A stretch of DNA of 64,000 nucleotides from Flammula alnicola (GCA_015499995.1 JADNRV010000022.1:310001-374000), one strand, 5' to 3'. Counted from the first letter of the stretch, positions 36,471-47,367 are shown. The notes: generated by a model not told the origin, from the sequence alone. Translations and numbers: made by a program.

Positions 36471-36667
36471 GCTTGAAGAGGTAGATGACTTCTTGATGAA
36501 CTTTCAGCAGTTTTTAGAGCATATAGGGGGGGGGGACCAGTTGCAGAGCCTCGTTATCGATAGGCTTGGCCTGTTTTGGCGGCATAGGCACCGGTCTCGA
36601 GATCCTCCTCGTTCCTGACAGCGAGAGTTTACGCACACGCGATAAAGACAGCCGGCCCTGGGCATGA
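36471..36667 (+). pseudogene. Partial duplicate of the 3' exons of the preceding gene
   Basis: The frame EEVDDFLMNFQQFLEHIG (36,475-36,528) repeats DTDDLFMNFQQFLKHIG of the gene ending at 36,339. It is followed by a G-rich spacer ending in an AG acceptor near 36,588 and a short coding piece, GTGLEILLVPDSES, ending at a stop at 36,667. Upstream exons are missing. This is a truncated extra copy, or possibly an alternative 3' end. The G9 run at 36,527-36,535 may be a slippage site. Confidence 0.6.
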
Positions 36668-37038
36668 GACACGATTTGGAAACGAGAGGCTGGGGAATAT
36701 TATATTAGTGAATGAGTACCCGAGTAAATACATTCGTGTCTATTCGTGTTGCTTACCGAGGAGAAGCAATCCCCAGAAGGCGAAGAGTCCGCCTAAGGCC
36801 CTCATTCCTATCAAACTTTCCATACGATTCCGACATATGCCATTGCTATTGAGCACAGTGGCAGATGAAAGTCACAAGGATAAGAGACGTCCGCCAAACC
36901 TATTGATGCGGATCAAAGGAGGACAGAGAAGCGGCCGTGCGAGCAATGCATGCTAGATATATCTAACAAGTAGTAATGTTGCTTCAGTAAAAAGAGCGGG
37001 CACCGTACTTCATCCAGGCGCTATTTTCTGCAACTGCA
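36668..37038. other. Intergenic region
   Basis: Contains an 82-residue basic frame at 36,708-36,956 without a recognisable motif. Nothing else is supported. Confidence 0.4.
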
Positions 37039-37507
37039 ATGTCTACTCACTCACAAACATCGAGCATTCGAGTAATGTCGACCAACAGCTCGCCGGTGAG
37101 GACGCACAGAGAATCCATCACAGAGCTCGTCCATTCGAACAATACATTCGCAGCGGGAATTGGAGAAGTCCTCCAAACCCTTGTTTCGAACGCGAGCACG
37201 CCCAGCACGAAACCAATAATGGTGGAGTTTGGAAATCGGATCATGGCTGTGGGAAGGCAGAGGATGTCAGCTATGAATGGGAGGGTTCGCACTAGTCTCT
37301 TTCCCGGCTATGACGATAGTGGTGTGCTAACCCACCTTACAGAACGCCCTCTTATACATGAAGAGCAAATTTGGACTGCTAAATTCCACGACGGCGCTCT
37401 TTGTCCAAGCAACTTTCGAGGACGAGGAGGATCGATTCGTAGAGGTAGATTTGGATTCATGGGAAGAGTTGGTTGGATATATGCATAGACTGCGAATTCT
37501 CAATTGA
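37039..37507 (+). CDS. Small hypothetical protein, two exons
   Basis: Not recognised. A 58-nt GT-AG intron (37,288-37,345) with a good branch-like CTAAC joins MSAMNGR to NALLYMKSKFGLLNSTTALF, giving about 136 residues that end in ELVGYMHRLRILN. The N-terminus is Ser/Thr-rich, the middle hydrophobic and the C-terminal third acidic (EDEEDRFVEVDLDSWEEL). There is no signal peptide or membrane span. Exon joining, codon use and the clean stop support a real gene, but I know of no family. It sits in the accessory block between the coiled-coil relatives and the palindrome-rich patch. Confidence 0.5.
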
Positions 37508-38776
37508 CTGGGAAATGTCATATTTTGCCGAGATGATTGTTGGTGCGATTCATAAGAACAGCTTGCAACCCTGCTGTTTTCTCACTACTGAGTTCAGAGA
37601 ACAAGAGGGTTTGTTCAGCGGGGCTTGTATAACTGCTCTCTCGATACACAATGCAATGATGGGAGGAGGAAACAATTTCCGTTCGGCGTTATACATAGTT
37701 TCGAATCCGAATATGGTTTTCCCACCAAAGTACTGGGTTCCCAAAGAAGAAAAAGACCCAAAAAGAGGCGGGAAAGAGGAGATTTGTAAGCAATATGGCC
37801 CGGACTTCCGCGCGCTATGCGCGCGACCCCTCGCAAATCTTCACCGCATCGCATATTGCCTGAGTTCAGCCAAAAATCATAAATTAATAAAATAGACTAT
37901 AGCTAAAAATTGTAGGTAATGATTAATGAGGCCGCATCTATTTTGACTTTGGCTTCCCAATGCTTTGATTTTTTTCCCAACATTCAAGCTGACTTTTGAT
38001 GCTCTGAGCCCACACCTTGCTCTGATTTTTTCTGCATAAGGTCTGATTCTTCTTTTCATATTTTCAGATCTTTTCTACTGATTGAATATCATAATATATC
38101 GTCGAGTAAACTACCTAGAAGTTGAAGGCTACTTTATGTGCACGATACTTAATCTACATACTTATTCATGTAAGAAAGAGACAATGGGAAAGTACTGGTG
38201 TTCATGATGAGACAAATAAGAGGGCGAGGATGTTTACATGCCAAGAAAGGCTTCGGAGGAGCAGGCAGAGCGGCAAGCGTTAAAATAATTAGAGACGCGA
38301 GCGCTCAGCGCTGAGCGCATTGGACGCAATCACGTGACGTGGCAGATAACATGGCAGATAACATGGGTCCGAGCGCAGCATGTTATCTGCCATTGGGCCG
38401 GGTATCTGACATTTCGATTTTTCCAGCCCGCGTCTTTCGACTTTCTCAAATTGTTAGTAGACAATTCTATTCAATGTATGTATGGCTACACGCATGTCCA
38501 ATTACATGGGGATAGTACGAGTTCTGGACTTTTGAGCTTGAAAGAACAGTCGAAAATCGACGTTTCGGAGTTTGCCGGGCAGATAACAACCCAGCACTAT
38601 GGTGTATAAACCTATCGACGCGCTGTGTCGGCGAATTGAGGCGCGGCACGTGGCTTTGCGAAGGCAATTTCGAACAAAGGGCCTCTGCTCTGCAACGCAC
38701 AGTTCCAGGCCTTTGTCGTCGTTCTCGGCGCTTCTCTCGACGCCATCCTTTCCTTTTCACCTCCAACACCTTGGAA
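37508..38776. other. Intergenic region with palindromic structures
   Basis: A 140-residue plus frame (37,473-37,895) overlaps the preceding stop in another frame and looks non-coding. Notable structure: CGCGCG-CTATG-CGCGCG near 37,819-37,835, the 18-bp palindrome at 38,301-38,318 and the hairpin at 38,339-38,393. The end serves as promoter for the gene starting at 38,777. Confidence 0.5.
38301..38393. repeat. Palindrome and hairpin cluster
   Basis: GCGCTCAGCGCTGAGCGC at 38,301-38,318 is a perfect 18-bp palindrome. Next, a 12-bp unit (GGCAGATAACAT) is repeated in tandem at 38,341-38,364, and its 15-base arm ATGGCAGATAACATG (38,351-38,365) is perfectly inverted at 38,379-38,393 across a 13-base loop. 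A fourth GGCAGATAACA copy lies at 38,578-38,588. The pattern suggests a small mobile element end or a dense regulatory site; it is upstream of the SAP/F-box gene. Confidence 0.75.
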
Positions 38777-40033
38777 ATGGCAGTGAGTAATCGTTTATAT
38801 CCTCTTTTTTCTTATTCCTCATCATTGCAATCACGTTTGTAGAACGAAGTCTCCCCATTGGCGCAGGTTCACAGGGCTTATCAGCGGCTCACACACTCGG
38901 AACTCGTTCTCTTTCTCAAAGTTCGTAACTTGCCAACTACCGGGACCGACTCAGAATTAGCCTCTCGGCTTTCAAACCATGACCTCCACACATATCATTT
39001 TCCAACCGTCCTTGATCAAACATCGACGCACTCACCTATACTCACCACACATCGGCAGTCTATGACACCTGATCTACCTGTCGAGATCCTCGTTGATATC
39101 ATGGATCATGTTGGTGATTGGGAGCTTGCAAAAGCTGTGGGCGTTCCGACATCATTACCGCAACCTTCAGAGTGGGCCCGCGCAACTCGTACGGACTGTG
39201 CAGTCCTCACAGGTCACCTACCCCTCATACGCAAAGCGAAGCCTTGCGCCGAAAACCCACTAACGAAAATTGGTGCCACGCTAGCCATCCGGTTTGGTTA
39301 CGTCAATGTCCTCGAATATTTCCTTTCCCAACACCACAAAATGTTTCTCGACGTATTCGAGGACGACCTCATTCCCATAAAGGCATCGCGACATGGACGG
39401 TTAAATGTCCTTTCATGGTGGAAACACGGGTTCGAACAACACCCCGATCTCATTCCACCACCGAAACGAGGCTCGGTTGCAGAAGCCGTTGATCGTGCCT
39501 CGCGGAACGGCCATGTCGATTCCCTGGATTGGTGGCTGAACTGCGGTCATTCGTTCGAATACACTGAGGCCGCTTTGGAGTACGCAAGTGCCAAGAACCA
39601 GATCGCGGTGCTGGATTGGTGGAAACGGCAATACAAACTACGCGGGCTGCCGTTGAAGATTGGGCGAGTGATGGACATGGCGAGCACAGCTGGACACGTA
39701 GAGGTTCTGGAGTGGTGGGCGCGGTCGCAACTTGAACCCAAATACGATCGACACGCCCTGCAACATGCTAGCTGTCATGGAAAGGTCGACGTGTTGCAGT
39801 GGTGGTTGGGCAGCGGGTTAACACTTATCTTCGATCAAGAGGCTCTCACAGGCGCCACAAGACATAACAGGCCAGAAGTGCTCGAATGGTGGGATAAATC
39901 AGGTCTGGCGATCCAGTACAGGATGTGTGATATCGAAGAAGCCCTCGAGGAGTCCATCATCCCTGGTGACGCCGCTCGAGAATGGTGGAAAAGAAAGGAG
40001 TTGATTTCAATGCGAATGACAAGGAGTGGATGA
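38777..40033 (+). CDS. SAP/F-box/ankyrin-like repeat protein
   Basis: Starts with a two-codon exon (ATGGCA at 38,777-38,782), a 60-nt intron, then a long exon. Residues 12-45 fit a SAP-type helix-turn-helix (LTHSELVLFLKVRNLPTTGT). An F-box-like stretch, LPVEILVDIMDHVGDWELA, follows. The rest consists of repeated units of about 34 residues in which each ends with a hydrophobic-x-x-WW motif: VLSWWKHG, SLDWWLNCG, VLDWWKR, VLEWWARSQ, VLQWWLGSG, VLEWWDKSG. This resembles the degenerate ankyrin repeats (HxxVLxWW) seen in large fungal and protist families. Likely a protein-binding scaffold, perhaps a ubiquitin-ligase adaptor; the target is unknown. Confidence 0.78.
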
Positions 40034-40393
40034 AACTCCAAACTCTAAATTGATTGTCGTTCGTTCTTTCTTTTCTGCTTCTACTTTGGGCTTAGGCTTT
40101 CGTTCTCATATATGATACAGCACTTACTCACCTTACAATTTAGTTGTACAAAATATATTCCACTCCTCGCATTCATACACATGTTCTATGATATCACACT
40201 GCTTAACACGATGCATTTACACTGTTTTGCGATGTGAATTTGTCTATTGGAAAAGGATGAATAACAACGACATATGAAGGTTGGCTTGAATGATGTATGT
40301 ATTGCGTGTATTTATAGAGTATACATAATGTAATTATTATAAAAGTACAGAGTTCGATATCATGCCGGTATGCCTTATGAAATATCCTCCCTT
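40034..40393. other. Convergent spacer
   Basis: AT-rich region between convergent stops at 40,033 and 40,394, presumably both 3' UTRs. No gene is seen. Confidence 0.5.
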
Positions 40394-41338
40394 CTATTGT
40401 CTCGAATTCCTCGGCCAGTTGTCGTTCTCTCCGAGAAGAAAAGCCTTTTCCCAACTAATTTCTGGAACGGAATTGCTAAACTGCGGATACTCCACGTCGA
40501 GGCGATACATTGTCCCATAGTCCAGTGGATTGTCGCTCAAAGCCCACTTTCGAAAAATAGTGGCACCCTCTTGAGGGGCGTCCGAAGCCGTAGTAGGAAG
40601 AGAGTACACGAGGACTGGCGACATCGTTGACCCCGGAGAAGTGATGAGGGAGAAAGCGAAGTGAGTGAGGTTGGGCATGAGTTCGAAGGGTACTCTTTGA
40701 ACCCAATTAGGAACGACGTCGGAGGCAGAAGCAGCTCCAATGGTGTCGTTCGTTGGCGACCACATCGTGAGGTGAGTAAGGCGCTTGAGGAATGACAGCC
40801 CTGCCGCCGTCGATGTTATTGGATTCCACCGCGAACCCTCTCCTGCGAAGGTTACGCGATTGCAATTCCATTCATCCAAGGAATCTGAATGTGCGTCACC
40901 CAGAACTTCGTACAGCAGATGCAAGGAGTTGAAATCGAATCCAATGGCTTCGGCCTTGCCAAATAGGTTGTAAAGAAGACGGTAATTTTGATAATAATTG
41001 GTCGGTTGTTGGACAAGTGGTTGCCAGCACCGCGTGCCCCAGATGCGGCGTACATGTCTGGAGTAGTCGAGTTTTAGACGAGAATTGATAGATGCAAGAT
41101 ATTGTTGTTGTTCAAGGGTTCGAATGAATAAATTAATGGCATCTTGGCTGCTGAGGATAACGGTGTGAAGGAGATGTGGCATGACGGCCTGGCGGACATT
41201 GTGAGATACTCGGGCGAGAGAGCATGCCGTTTGGTAAACGTGCAACTGAGATTGATTTGGATGAACACTCGGAGAGGCTGCCAGTCGAAGAATTTCAAGA
41301 GCTAGCTCGAGAGGAAGTTGCGAAAGAGGAAAATGCAT
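40394..41338 (-). CDS. F-box-like protein, intronless
   Basis: Begins MHFPLSQLPLELALEILRLAA, the pattern of an F-box-like helix, followed by ACSLARVSHNVRQAVMPHLLHTVIL. The frame is open for a further 84 codons upstream, but that part is Cys/Ser-rich and lacks the family pattern, so I start at the Met at 41,338. The rest (about 280 residues) is leucine-rich without clear repeats (FLKRLTHLTMW, FELMPNLTHFAFSL). It matches a common basidiomycete class of short F-box-like proteins. Function beyond possible Skp1 binding is unknown. Confidence 0.72.
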   Translation of the reverse strand: MHFPLSQLPLELALEILRLAASPSVHPNQSQLHVYQTACSLARVSHNVRQAVMPHLLHTVILSSQDAINLFIRTLEQQQYLASINSRLKLDYSRHVRRIWGTRCWQPLVQQPTNYYQNYRLLYNLFGKAEAIGFDFNSLHLLYEVLGDAHSDSLDEWNCNRVTFAGEGSRWNPITSTAAGLSFLKRLTHLTMWSPTNDTIGAASASDVVPNWVQRVPFELMPNLTHFAFSLITSPGSTMSPVLVYSLPTTASDAPQEGATIFRKWALSDNPLDYGTMYRLDVEYPQFSNSVPEISWEKAFLLGENDNWPRNSRQ

Positions 41339-42590
41339 GACGAAGAGACTACCGGAGCGACAAGGATGCAGGGCCTGGGTCAGGCCTCTTATAACAAAGT
41401 ACGAAAGAAGTTCCGAGGCAGCCAGACAGCACGTGTAAGGCAAAGAATTGGGTTGTTGTTCTGGTTTATGACAGGCCTTATTAACAAAACTAGGCCAGTG
41501 GGAAACCCCGGGCGTCATGGCAGATGAAGGGGCAAGACAATGGGATACTTGTGGGCCATGGAAATAAGATGGCTGTGTCTGAGATAACACCAGCGACCAA
41601 GCGCATTGTCATAATGGGAACAACCCATTTCGCTTACGGAAAGCATCTCCGGAATTGGGTATGGAACCTAAAGGGAAAAAGGTATAGGGCCCGAAGATGC
41701 TTTATTTTGCTTTGAGAAATTTTGTGAAGGCCATTCATTGTTGTAGAAACACTTACGACTTTTCGTAACAATCGTCAAATCATTAAGAGAGAAGCTTGCT
41801 AGCGCCGGGATCCAGATCAACCTGGTTGTCGCTGGATTATTATTTCCTCCATTTTGAAAACTCTTGACAGTTCTCACCGTTCCCGGGCTCCCATAACCGC
41901 GACCATGTTGATTCTTGAATGGCCCGAGCGGCGAGGGTGTAAAAGTGCCTAGTGTGGCGCCGTGGATGCCGAGAAAAAGGTGAGTGTTTGTTAATAATTA
42001 TTTTAGAAGGCTCTGCTGAGTGCTCACGTGCGCACTCCATGATTCATCATTTCAATTAATGTCAATAATTCGGTTTTCCCTGGGATAGGTTGGGTAATTG
42101 ACCGTGTTTAAAGTAAGAAAATTCCGCGACCACCGACCGTTCCCGTCGTGACGTCTGTCCTTATCTACGGTCAACTTCGAATTCTCAGCGCCAGTGCTAT
42201 GAGACACTTATGCAAACCTTCGAGCGTCCGGGAGGGACTATCTCAGTCTGAGAGACTGGCCCTTGATTTTCTATTCATGTTCGGATCACATGTGGCGCTA
42301 AGTTTCTATAGGTTAAAGTTTCCCATTCGCTAGCCAGTCGAGCATGACAAAGAAATAGCATGCTGACTGACGTTCTTTGATATAACGGTTTCTATCGGCG
42401 CGGAACGCCAAAGGTCGTCAACGTTGAAGTCATTGACCAAGTTCCTGATTTGTCACGCAATCCCAACAGGCCATCACGAACCATGAAATTGAATATCGGA
42501 TTTCGGATGAATGGGTCCATTACTTATAAGTATAGCGGATGTGGGATAAATCGTGCACATTCCCATCCTTGCTCGCCCCAATAATTCACT
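41339..42590. other. Intergenic region upstream of the aldo/keto reductase pair
   Basis: Holds divergent promoters. A TTATAAGTA motif about 60 bp before the ATG of the first reductase (near 42,525-42,535) is a plausible TATA box. Frames at 41,524-41,715 and 42,148-42,333 carry no domain. Confidence 0.4.
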
Positions 42591-44411
42591 ATGTCTGAAG
42601 CTGTTAAACCGACCTCAAAGGTTCCCTACGGTACGCACAGTTAACACGATCTGCAAAGTTTATTCAGGCTTACATCCTATTTAGTTCGTTTGGGCAAGTC
42701 AGGTCTCAAGATATCAAAAGTCATTCTTGGGACGATGCAATATGGAAGCCCCGAGTGGCAGGAGTGGGTTTTGGGTGAGGAGGAAGCCATCAAGCATATC
42801 AAAGCTGCGTAAGTACTCGTACTTGGGACTTTTGTCTGCTGTCTGACTGTGTAACAACTTAACAGATATGACGCCGGCATTCAAACCTTCGACACGGCCA
42901 ACGTAACTCATTTCGTTATCATATGCTCTACGCACATCTTTTAGTGTTCAAATTTTAGGTTTATTCTAATGGTCTCTCTGAGATCATCCTAGGGAAAGCT
43001 ATCAAAGAGTTGAAGCTTCCTCGAGATGAAATTGTTGTTATGACGAAGGCAAGTGAAGCAAGACACATCACATGAGAACGCTAGGCTTATGTTCTGATTG
43101 CAATTCATTTAGTTGTATGCCCCAGTCGCTCGTGAATTTGGCACGAACTTCTGGGCCAGTAAAATTAACCCTGACGACGTTGGTTATATTAATCAGCATG
43201 GGCTTAGTCGCAAGGTCCGTTCTCCCCCCATCATAATATCACATTCTGAATATATGTCTTCCAGCATATCTTTGAGTCTGTCAAGCACAGTCTTGAACGC
43301 TTGCAGCTTGATTATATCGACGTGTTACAATGTCGATTTTCTTTCGTTCTCTCTTTTTCTTGTGGCTGACGTTTTATTTAGGTCATCGGTTCGACCCCGA
43401 TACTCCTATCGAAGAGACGGTAAGATAATTGCGTCATCAATTATATCGTCAATTACTGAGCATTATATACCTCAGATGCAAGCTCTGCATGATGTCGTTC
43501 AAGCAGGTTACGTGCGTTACATCGGGATGAGCTCCTGTTTCGCTTACCAATGTAAGTCGACGCATCAAAATGTCGACCTTTATCGATTGTCTGACCATAT
43601 AATCCCTTAGTCCACGCTATGCAAAGTATGCGATCCCACTCAAAAATCTTGAGATCTTTGCAAACTCACATCATTCCCTGGCAGACTATGCAATCAACAA
43701 CAAACTCACCCCATTCATATCTATGCAAAACCACTACAGTCTCCTTTACCGCGAGGAAGAGCGCGAAATGCTTCCGACGCTAAAGGTTTGTTGCATTCAG
43801 CGTCGTAACTCAGCGAGATGAACCTCACTTGATATTTCAGCTTTTTGGTGTCGGATCCATTCCATGGTCTCCACTTGCTCGGGGTCTTCTTACTCGACCT
43901 CTCGCAGAGAAAACCAAGCGTGGAGATACTGATTGGTAAGTTTTAGTGACCTTGTAGGTTCAAGAGGTATGGGCTAAATAAAGATATAGGTACATCAATA
44001 ACTATTTAGGTGCCCCAGGCACATCCGACATCCTGGCACGGTCTGTTCAAGGTTTACTCTTTTCAAATATATAAACTAAACTGACGTTGCACAGTGTGGA
44101 AGAGGTTGCCAAAAAACGAGGCATTTCCATGGCCCAGGTCAGCGTTGCCTGGATACTAGCAAAAGAGGGTAAGTTGGTGTATTTAATGAACCGATTCGTG
44201 CTGAAGAACTCTTTCAGGTGTTTCTGCTCCGATTGTTGGCACAACCAGCCTCAAGAACTTAGAGGACATCATTGGTATGAGCTCCAATCCTCAATACGAA
44301 CTTCGAATCTGAGATTCTTTTCTAGCTGGCGTGCATGTAAAGCTTTCTGAAGAAGAGGTCAAGTACCTTGAGGAGCCATACAAACCAGTAAACATCATCG
44401 GACACTCCTGA
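42591..44411 (+). CDS. Aldo/keto reductase (aryl-alcohol dehydrogenase-like), upstream tandem copy
   Basis: Complete AKR barrel from about 12 exons. The start region KVPYVRLGKSGLKISKVILG is usual for the family. The catalytic tetrad is visible as Asp and Tyr in TFDTANVYSNGLSE, Lys in IVVMTKLYAP and His in YIDVLQCHRFD. The cofactor segment IPWSPLARGLLTRPLAEKTK and the C-terminal SAPIVGTTSLKNLEDIIAG bind NADP. Fungal relatives reduce aryl aldehydes or other carbonyls. An insert after the Lys motif (FWASKINPDDVGYINQHGLS) is typical of the basidiomycete subgroup. A near-identical paralogue follows 400 bp downstream on the same strand with the same intron positions, so this is a tandem duplication. 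Confidence 0.93.
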
Positions 44412-44812
44412 TCTTACGACTCTCGTCATCATGAAGGCTTTTCCGCAAGTTATGAATATGAGGAGGGAGATATTGGCATGTTGAGTGTACATAGATAATA
44501 TTTCAGAAGGCATGCAATGTTAACCAGTCTGAGCAACGTCCTCTCCCATATCGGAAAAGCTCTTTTGGCTAATTCGGGCCGTATATTTCACCCCGTGCGT
44601 CATACATGGATCTTCGAATCGCGCTCTTCCCATGATAATATGGCCAAAAATGACCTTATCGTCTTGTGTCTCGGTCAGCTGGAACAATGGATCTGTAATG
44701 GATCCAAAATAGAACCAGCCAGACATAGATATATGTGCTTCCTACTCTGCATCTCAAGCTCTTGAACGGCATTGATCAACTCATCCAAGTATCGAACATC
44801 ACATCTATCAGT
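44412..44812. other. Spacer between the tandem reductases
   Basis: Contains the 3' UTR of the first copy and the promoter of the second. Frames of 68-82 residues on both strands show no domain. Confidence 0.5.
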
Positions 44813-46681
44813 ATGGCCGACACGAAACCGAAGATGCCCTATGGCGAGTATTCTTTTGGTTCACCCCTGTTCACCCGCCCTTGCCGCTGCTTACCCTGAA
44901 GCCGATGTTGCAGTCCGCCTCGGGAGCTCCGGCTTGAAGGTTTCCAAGATCATCCTTGGCACTATGCAATATGGAAGTTCTGACTGGCAAAAGTGGGTGC
45001 TTGGAGAGGAGGAAGCTGTTAAGCACATTAAATACGCGTTCGTTGGCAAAAATTTCGGCTTAACCGCGTCGCACACTGATAACCGCTTGTAATTCAATGC
45101 TCAGTTATGATGCAGGAATACAAACTTTCGATACTGCAGACGTTGGTATCTGGTTGCCTCTTCCCGGTTCCAAATGTTCTGAATGTTCCTCCAGGTCTAT
45201 TCCAATGGGCTTTCTGAGGTTATTCTTGGGAAAGCCATCAAGCAGCTGAATCTACCCCGAGATGAAATCGTCGTTATGACCAAGGTATATATCCGATTCT
45301 CCTTTATTTCTTGATTAAATATTGATTGTCGTTCTGCAGCTATACAATGTGGTTGCTCGAGAGCACGGCACAAACTTGATCATTCTTGGGAAGAATCCTG
45401 AGGACATGGGCTATGTCAACCAACGAGGCCTCAGTCGAAAGGCGAGAAAGCATCCTTCATGGTACCAATGCATTTATACAACGTCTCTGTGTAGCATATA
45501 TTCCAGGCTATCAAGCATAGCCTTGAGCGTCTGCAACTGGATTATGTCGATGTTTTACAATGTATGCTCCGCCCACTAATTTCGAGACTGCTCTGACTAT
45601 TTGCCAACCTCCTAGGCCATCGGTTTGACAAGGACACTCCTATCGAAGAAACGGTGTGTGGTTGGACGGTTAGGGGGGCACTGTTGCCAATGTTTACATT
45701 CTTCTCATTTGCAGATGCAAGCACTCCACGATGTCGTGAAAGCTGGTTATGCCCGTTATATTGGCATGAGCTCTTGCTGGGCCTGGCAATGTGAGTATCA
45801 GCCGTTAAGTATCCTGCCTACACATCTGCATTGCCTAACAAGAAATATCAACAGTCCATGCTATGCAAAGTAAGTTTTGGCTTCTCTGTGCCGGAAGTGA
45901 AGACGGAGCTGATATATGCTGTCTTTCTGATAGATTATGCCGTTCAGAATAAATTGACGCCTTTCATCTCAATGCAAAACCACCACAACCTCCTATATCG
46001 TGAAGAAGAGCGCGAAATGTTCCCCACAATCAAGGTCTGTCGGCCGCTCGTTCAGGACCACTCGCACGTTCTTATCGGAGCACCTTAGCATTTCGGTGTT
46101 GGATGCATAGCATTTCGGTGTTGGATGCATTCCCAGAGGACTATTGACGCGGCCGCTAAGTGGCGACAAAACTCAGCGTGGATCCACGGACTTGTAAGCT
46201 AACTGCATTGTGACCGCGTTCGAAATGCTCATTTCTTTCTAGCTTCATAGGAAGGACTCTGATGCTCCAGGAACGCCCGATATAGTGAAAAGGTATGATA
46301 TAGCGCATCGAGCACTTCAATTTACTTACAATTTTTGGAAGAGTTGAAGAATTGGCTGCAAAGAAAGGGGTCAGTATGGCGCAGATTTCTATCGCTTGGA
46401 GCTTGCACAAAGATGGTAAGCTTTTGATTCTTAGACCATCTAACCTATCCTGTTGATCTGATATACAATTATTTTGTGTACTGTAGGAGTCACGGCACCG
46501 ATTGTTGGTACTACAAGTCTCAAGAATTTGGAGGATATCATTGGTATGTTTCATTTCCTGCTTCAGTCACGAATTGAAATGTAATCTTTGCGAAGCGGGC
46601 GTACATATTTCTTTGTCCGCTGAAGAGATTCAGTACTTGGAAGAGCCTTACAAGCCCCAGCAAATCATAGGACATGCTTAA
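44813..46681 (+). CDS. Aldo/keto reductase, downstream tandem copy with altered cofactor loop
   Basis: Paralogue of the preceding gene and still fully readable: MADTKPKMPYVRLGSSGLK, tetrad residues in TFDTADVYSNGLSE, VVMTKLYN and DVLQCHRFD, ending EEPYKPQQIIGHA. Three oddities. The first intron (44,844-44,913) begins GCGAGT, a GC-AG intron, where the sister has GT. At 46,089-46,132 a 22-bp unit ending in the splice acceptor is duplicated; only use of the second acceptor (after 46,110) keeps the frame. Immediately after, the sister's IPWSPLARGLL reads IPRGLL, so five residues (WSPLA) are missing. That segment contacts the NADP pyrophosphate in AKRs, so activity may be reduced or lost. The intron near 46,192-46,249 must use the acceptor before GAAGG to stay in frame. 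Confidence 0.82.
46089..46132 (+). repeat. 22-bp tandem duplication spanning a splice acceptor
   Basis: Two units of 22 bp, CATTTCGGTGTTGGATGCAT followed by AG in the first and TC in the second. The first unit is preceded by CCTTAG and ends in CATAG, so two acceptors lie 22 bp apart. Confidence 0.95.
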
Positions 46682-47367
46682 AAGCGGATGTCAGCCAAGT
46701 CTTCTCCCTGACCTCTAGATCCTCCATCCACCGAATTGATCGTTATTCGCCCAGTGACCCTGCCCAGTGCTGTGGTTAATTGTCTACGAATGTATCTTTG
46801 CAGAAAAATGCAGCGTCGACAATACACTGGCAGCTAGCTGGTCTTTATCTTCCGATTTCCACCTCGACATGGTCAATCAGGCCAGGCACAGCGCCGGCTG
46901 AGAGATGGTTGGATCAGGTATTAAATTCCTGGTCAAGATTGAGAAGAAGACAGCCTGAGGCTAAGGCAACCCACTTCATCACATCCTTCAAAGCTTCACT
47001 AGCGCGGGCTCTCAGTTGCCCTACCATGAAGAGAACCCTCAGAACCGTCATTAAGAAAATCGTAGACGTACTGAGACCATTTCGAATGCTAATGGATATA
47101 GGTTCTCGATGAATAGTAGACGCAGCCTAGTACTTACGAGCGCGGAGAAGTTGGGCTCAACTATAGAGCGCGACAAGCACACAACGCTTAAGTAATTTGA
47201 TTTATCTCGTTTTAGATTGGGACCCCATCACCTCGCGCCCACATAGTTATACAGGCCCTAACAATACTTCAAGCCGGTTCGAATGATGACAGGCCAAGTC
47301 CTCTTATCACTTCCCATCACTGCAACGCGACCGTTCGGCCGCTGTTGCTACTTTCCAAGTGTTCAAA
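46682..47367. other. Intergenic region
   Basis: Contains a 110-residue plus frame (46,780-47,112) without domain, splice or composition support. Otherwise promoter and 3' UTR sequence. Confidence 0.5.

Noticed and set aside
37473..37895. 140-residue plus-strand frame following the small hypothetical gene
   Set aside because: It overlaps the end of that gene in a different frame, has no splice support and covers an AT-rich tail with a CGCGCG palindrome; most likely 3' flank.
46089..46681. Downstream aldo/keto reductase as a pseudogene
   Set aside because: Frame and stop look broken only if the first of two acceptors and the first TAG in the next intron are used. With the second acceptor and the acceptor before GAAGG the protein is complete except for five residues.
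46780..47112. 110-residue plus-strand frame after the aldo/keto reductases
   Set aside because: No recognisable domain, no splice context and biased basic composition; probably chance.
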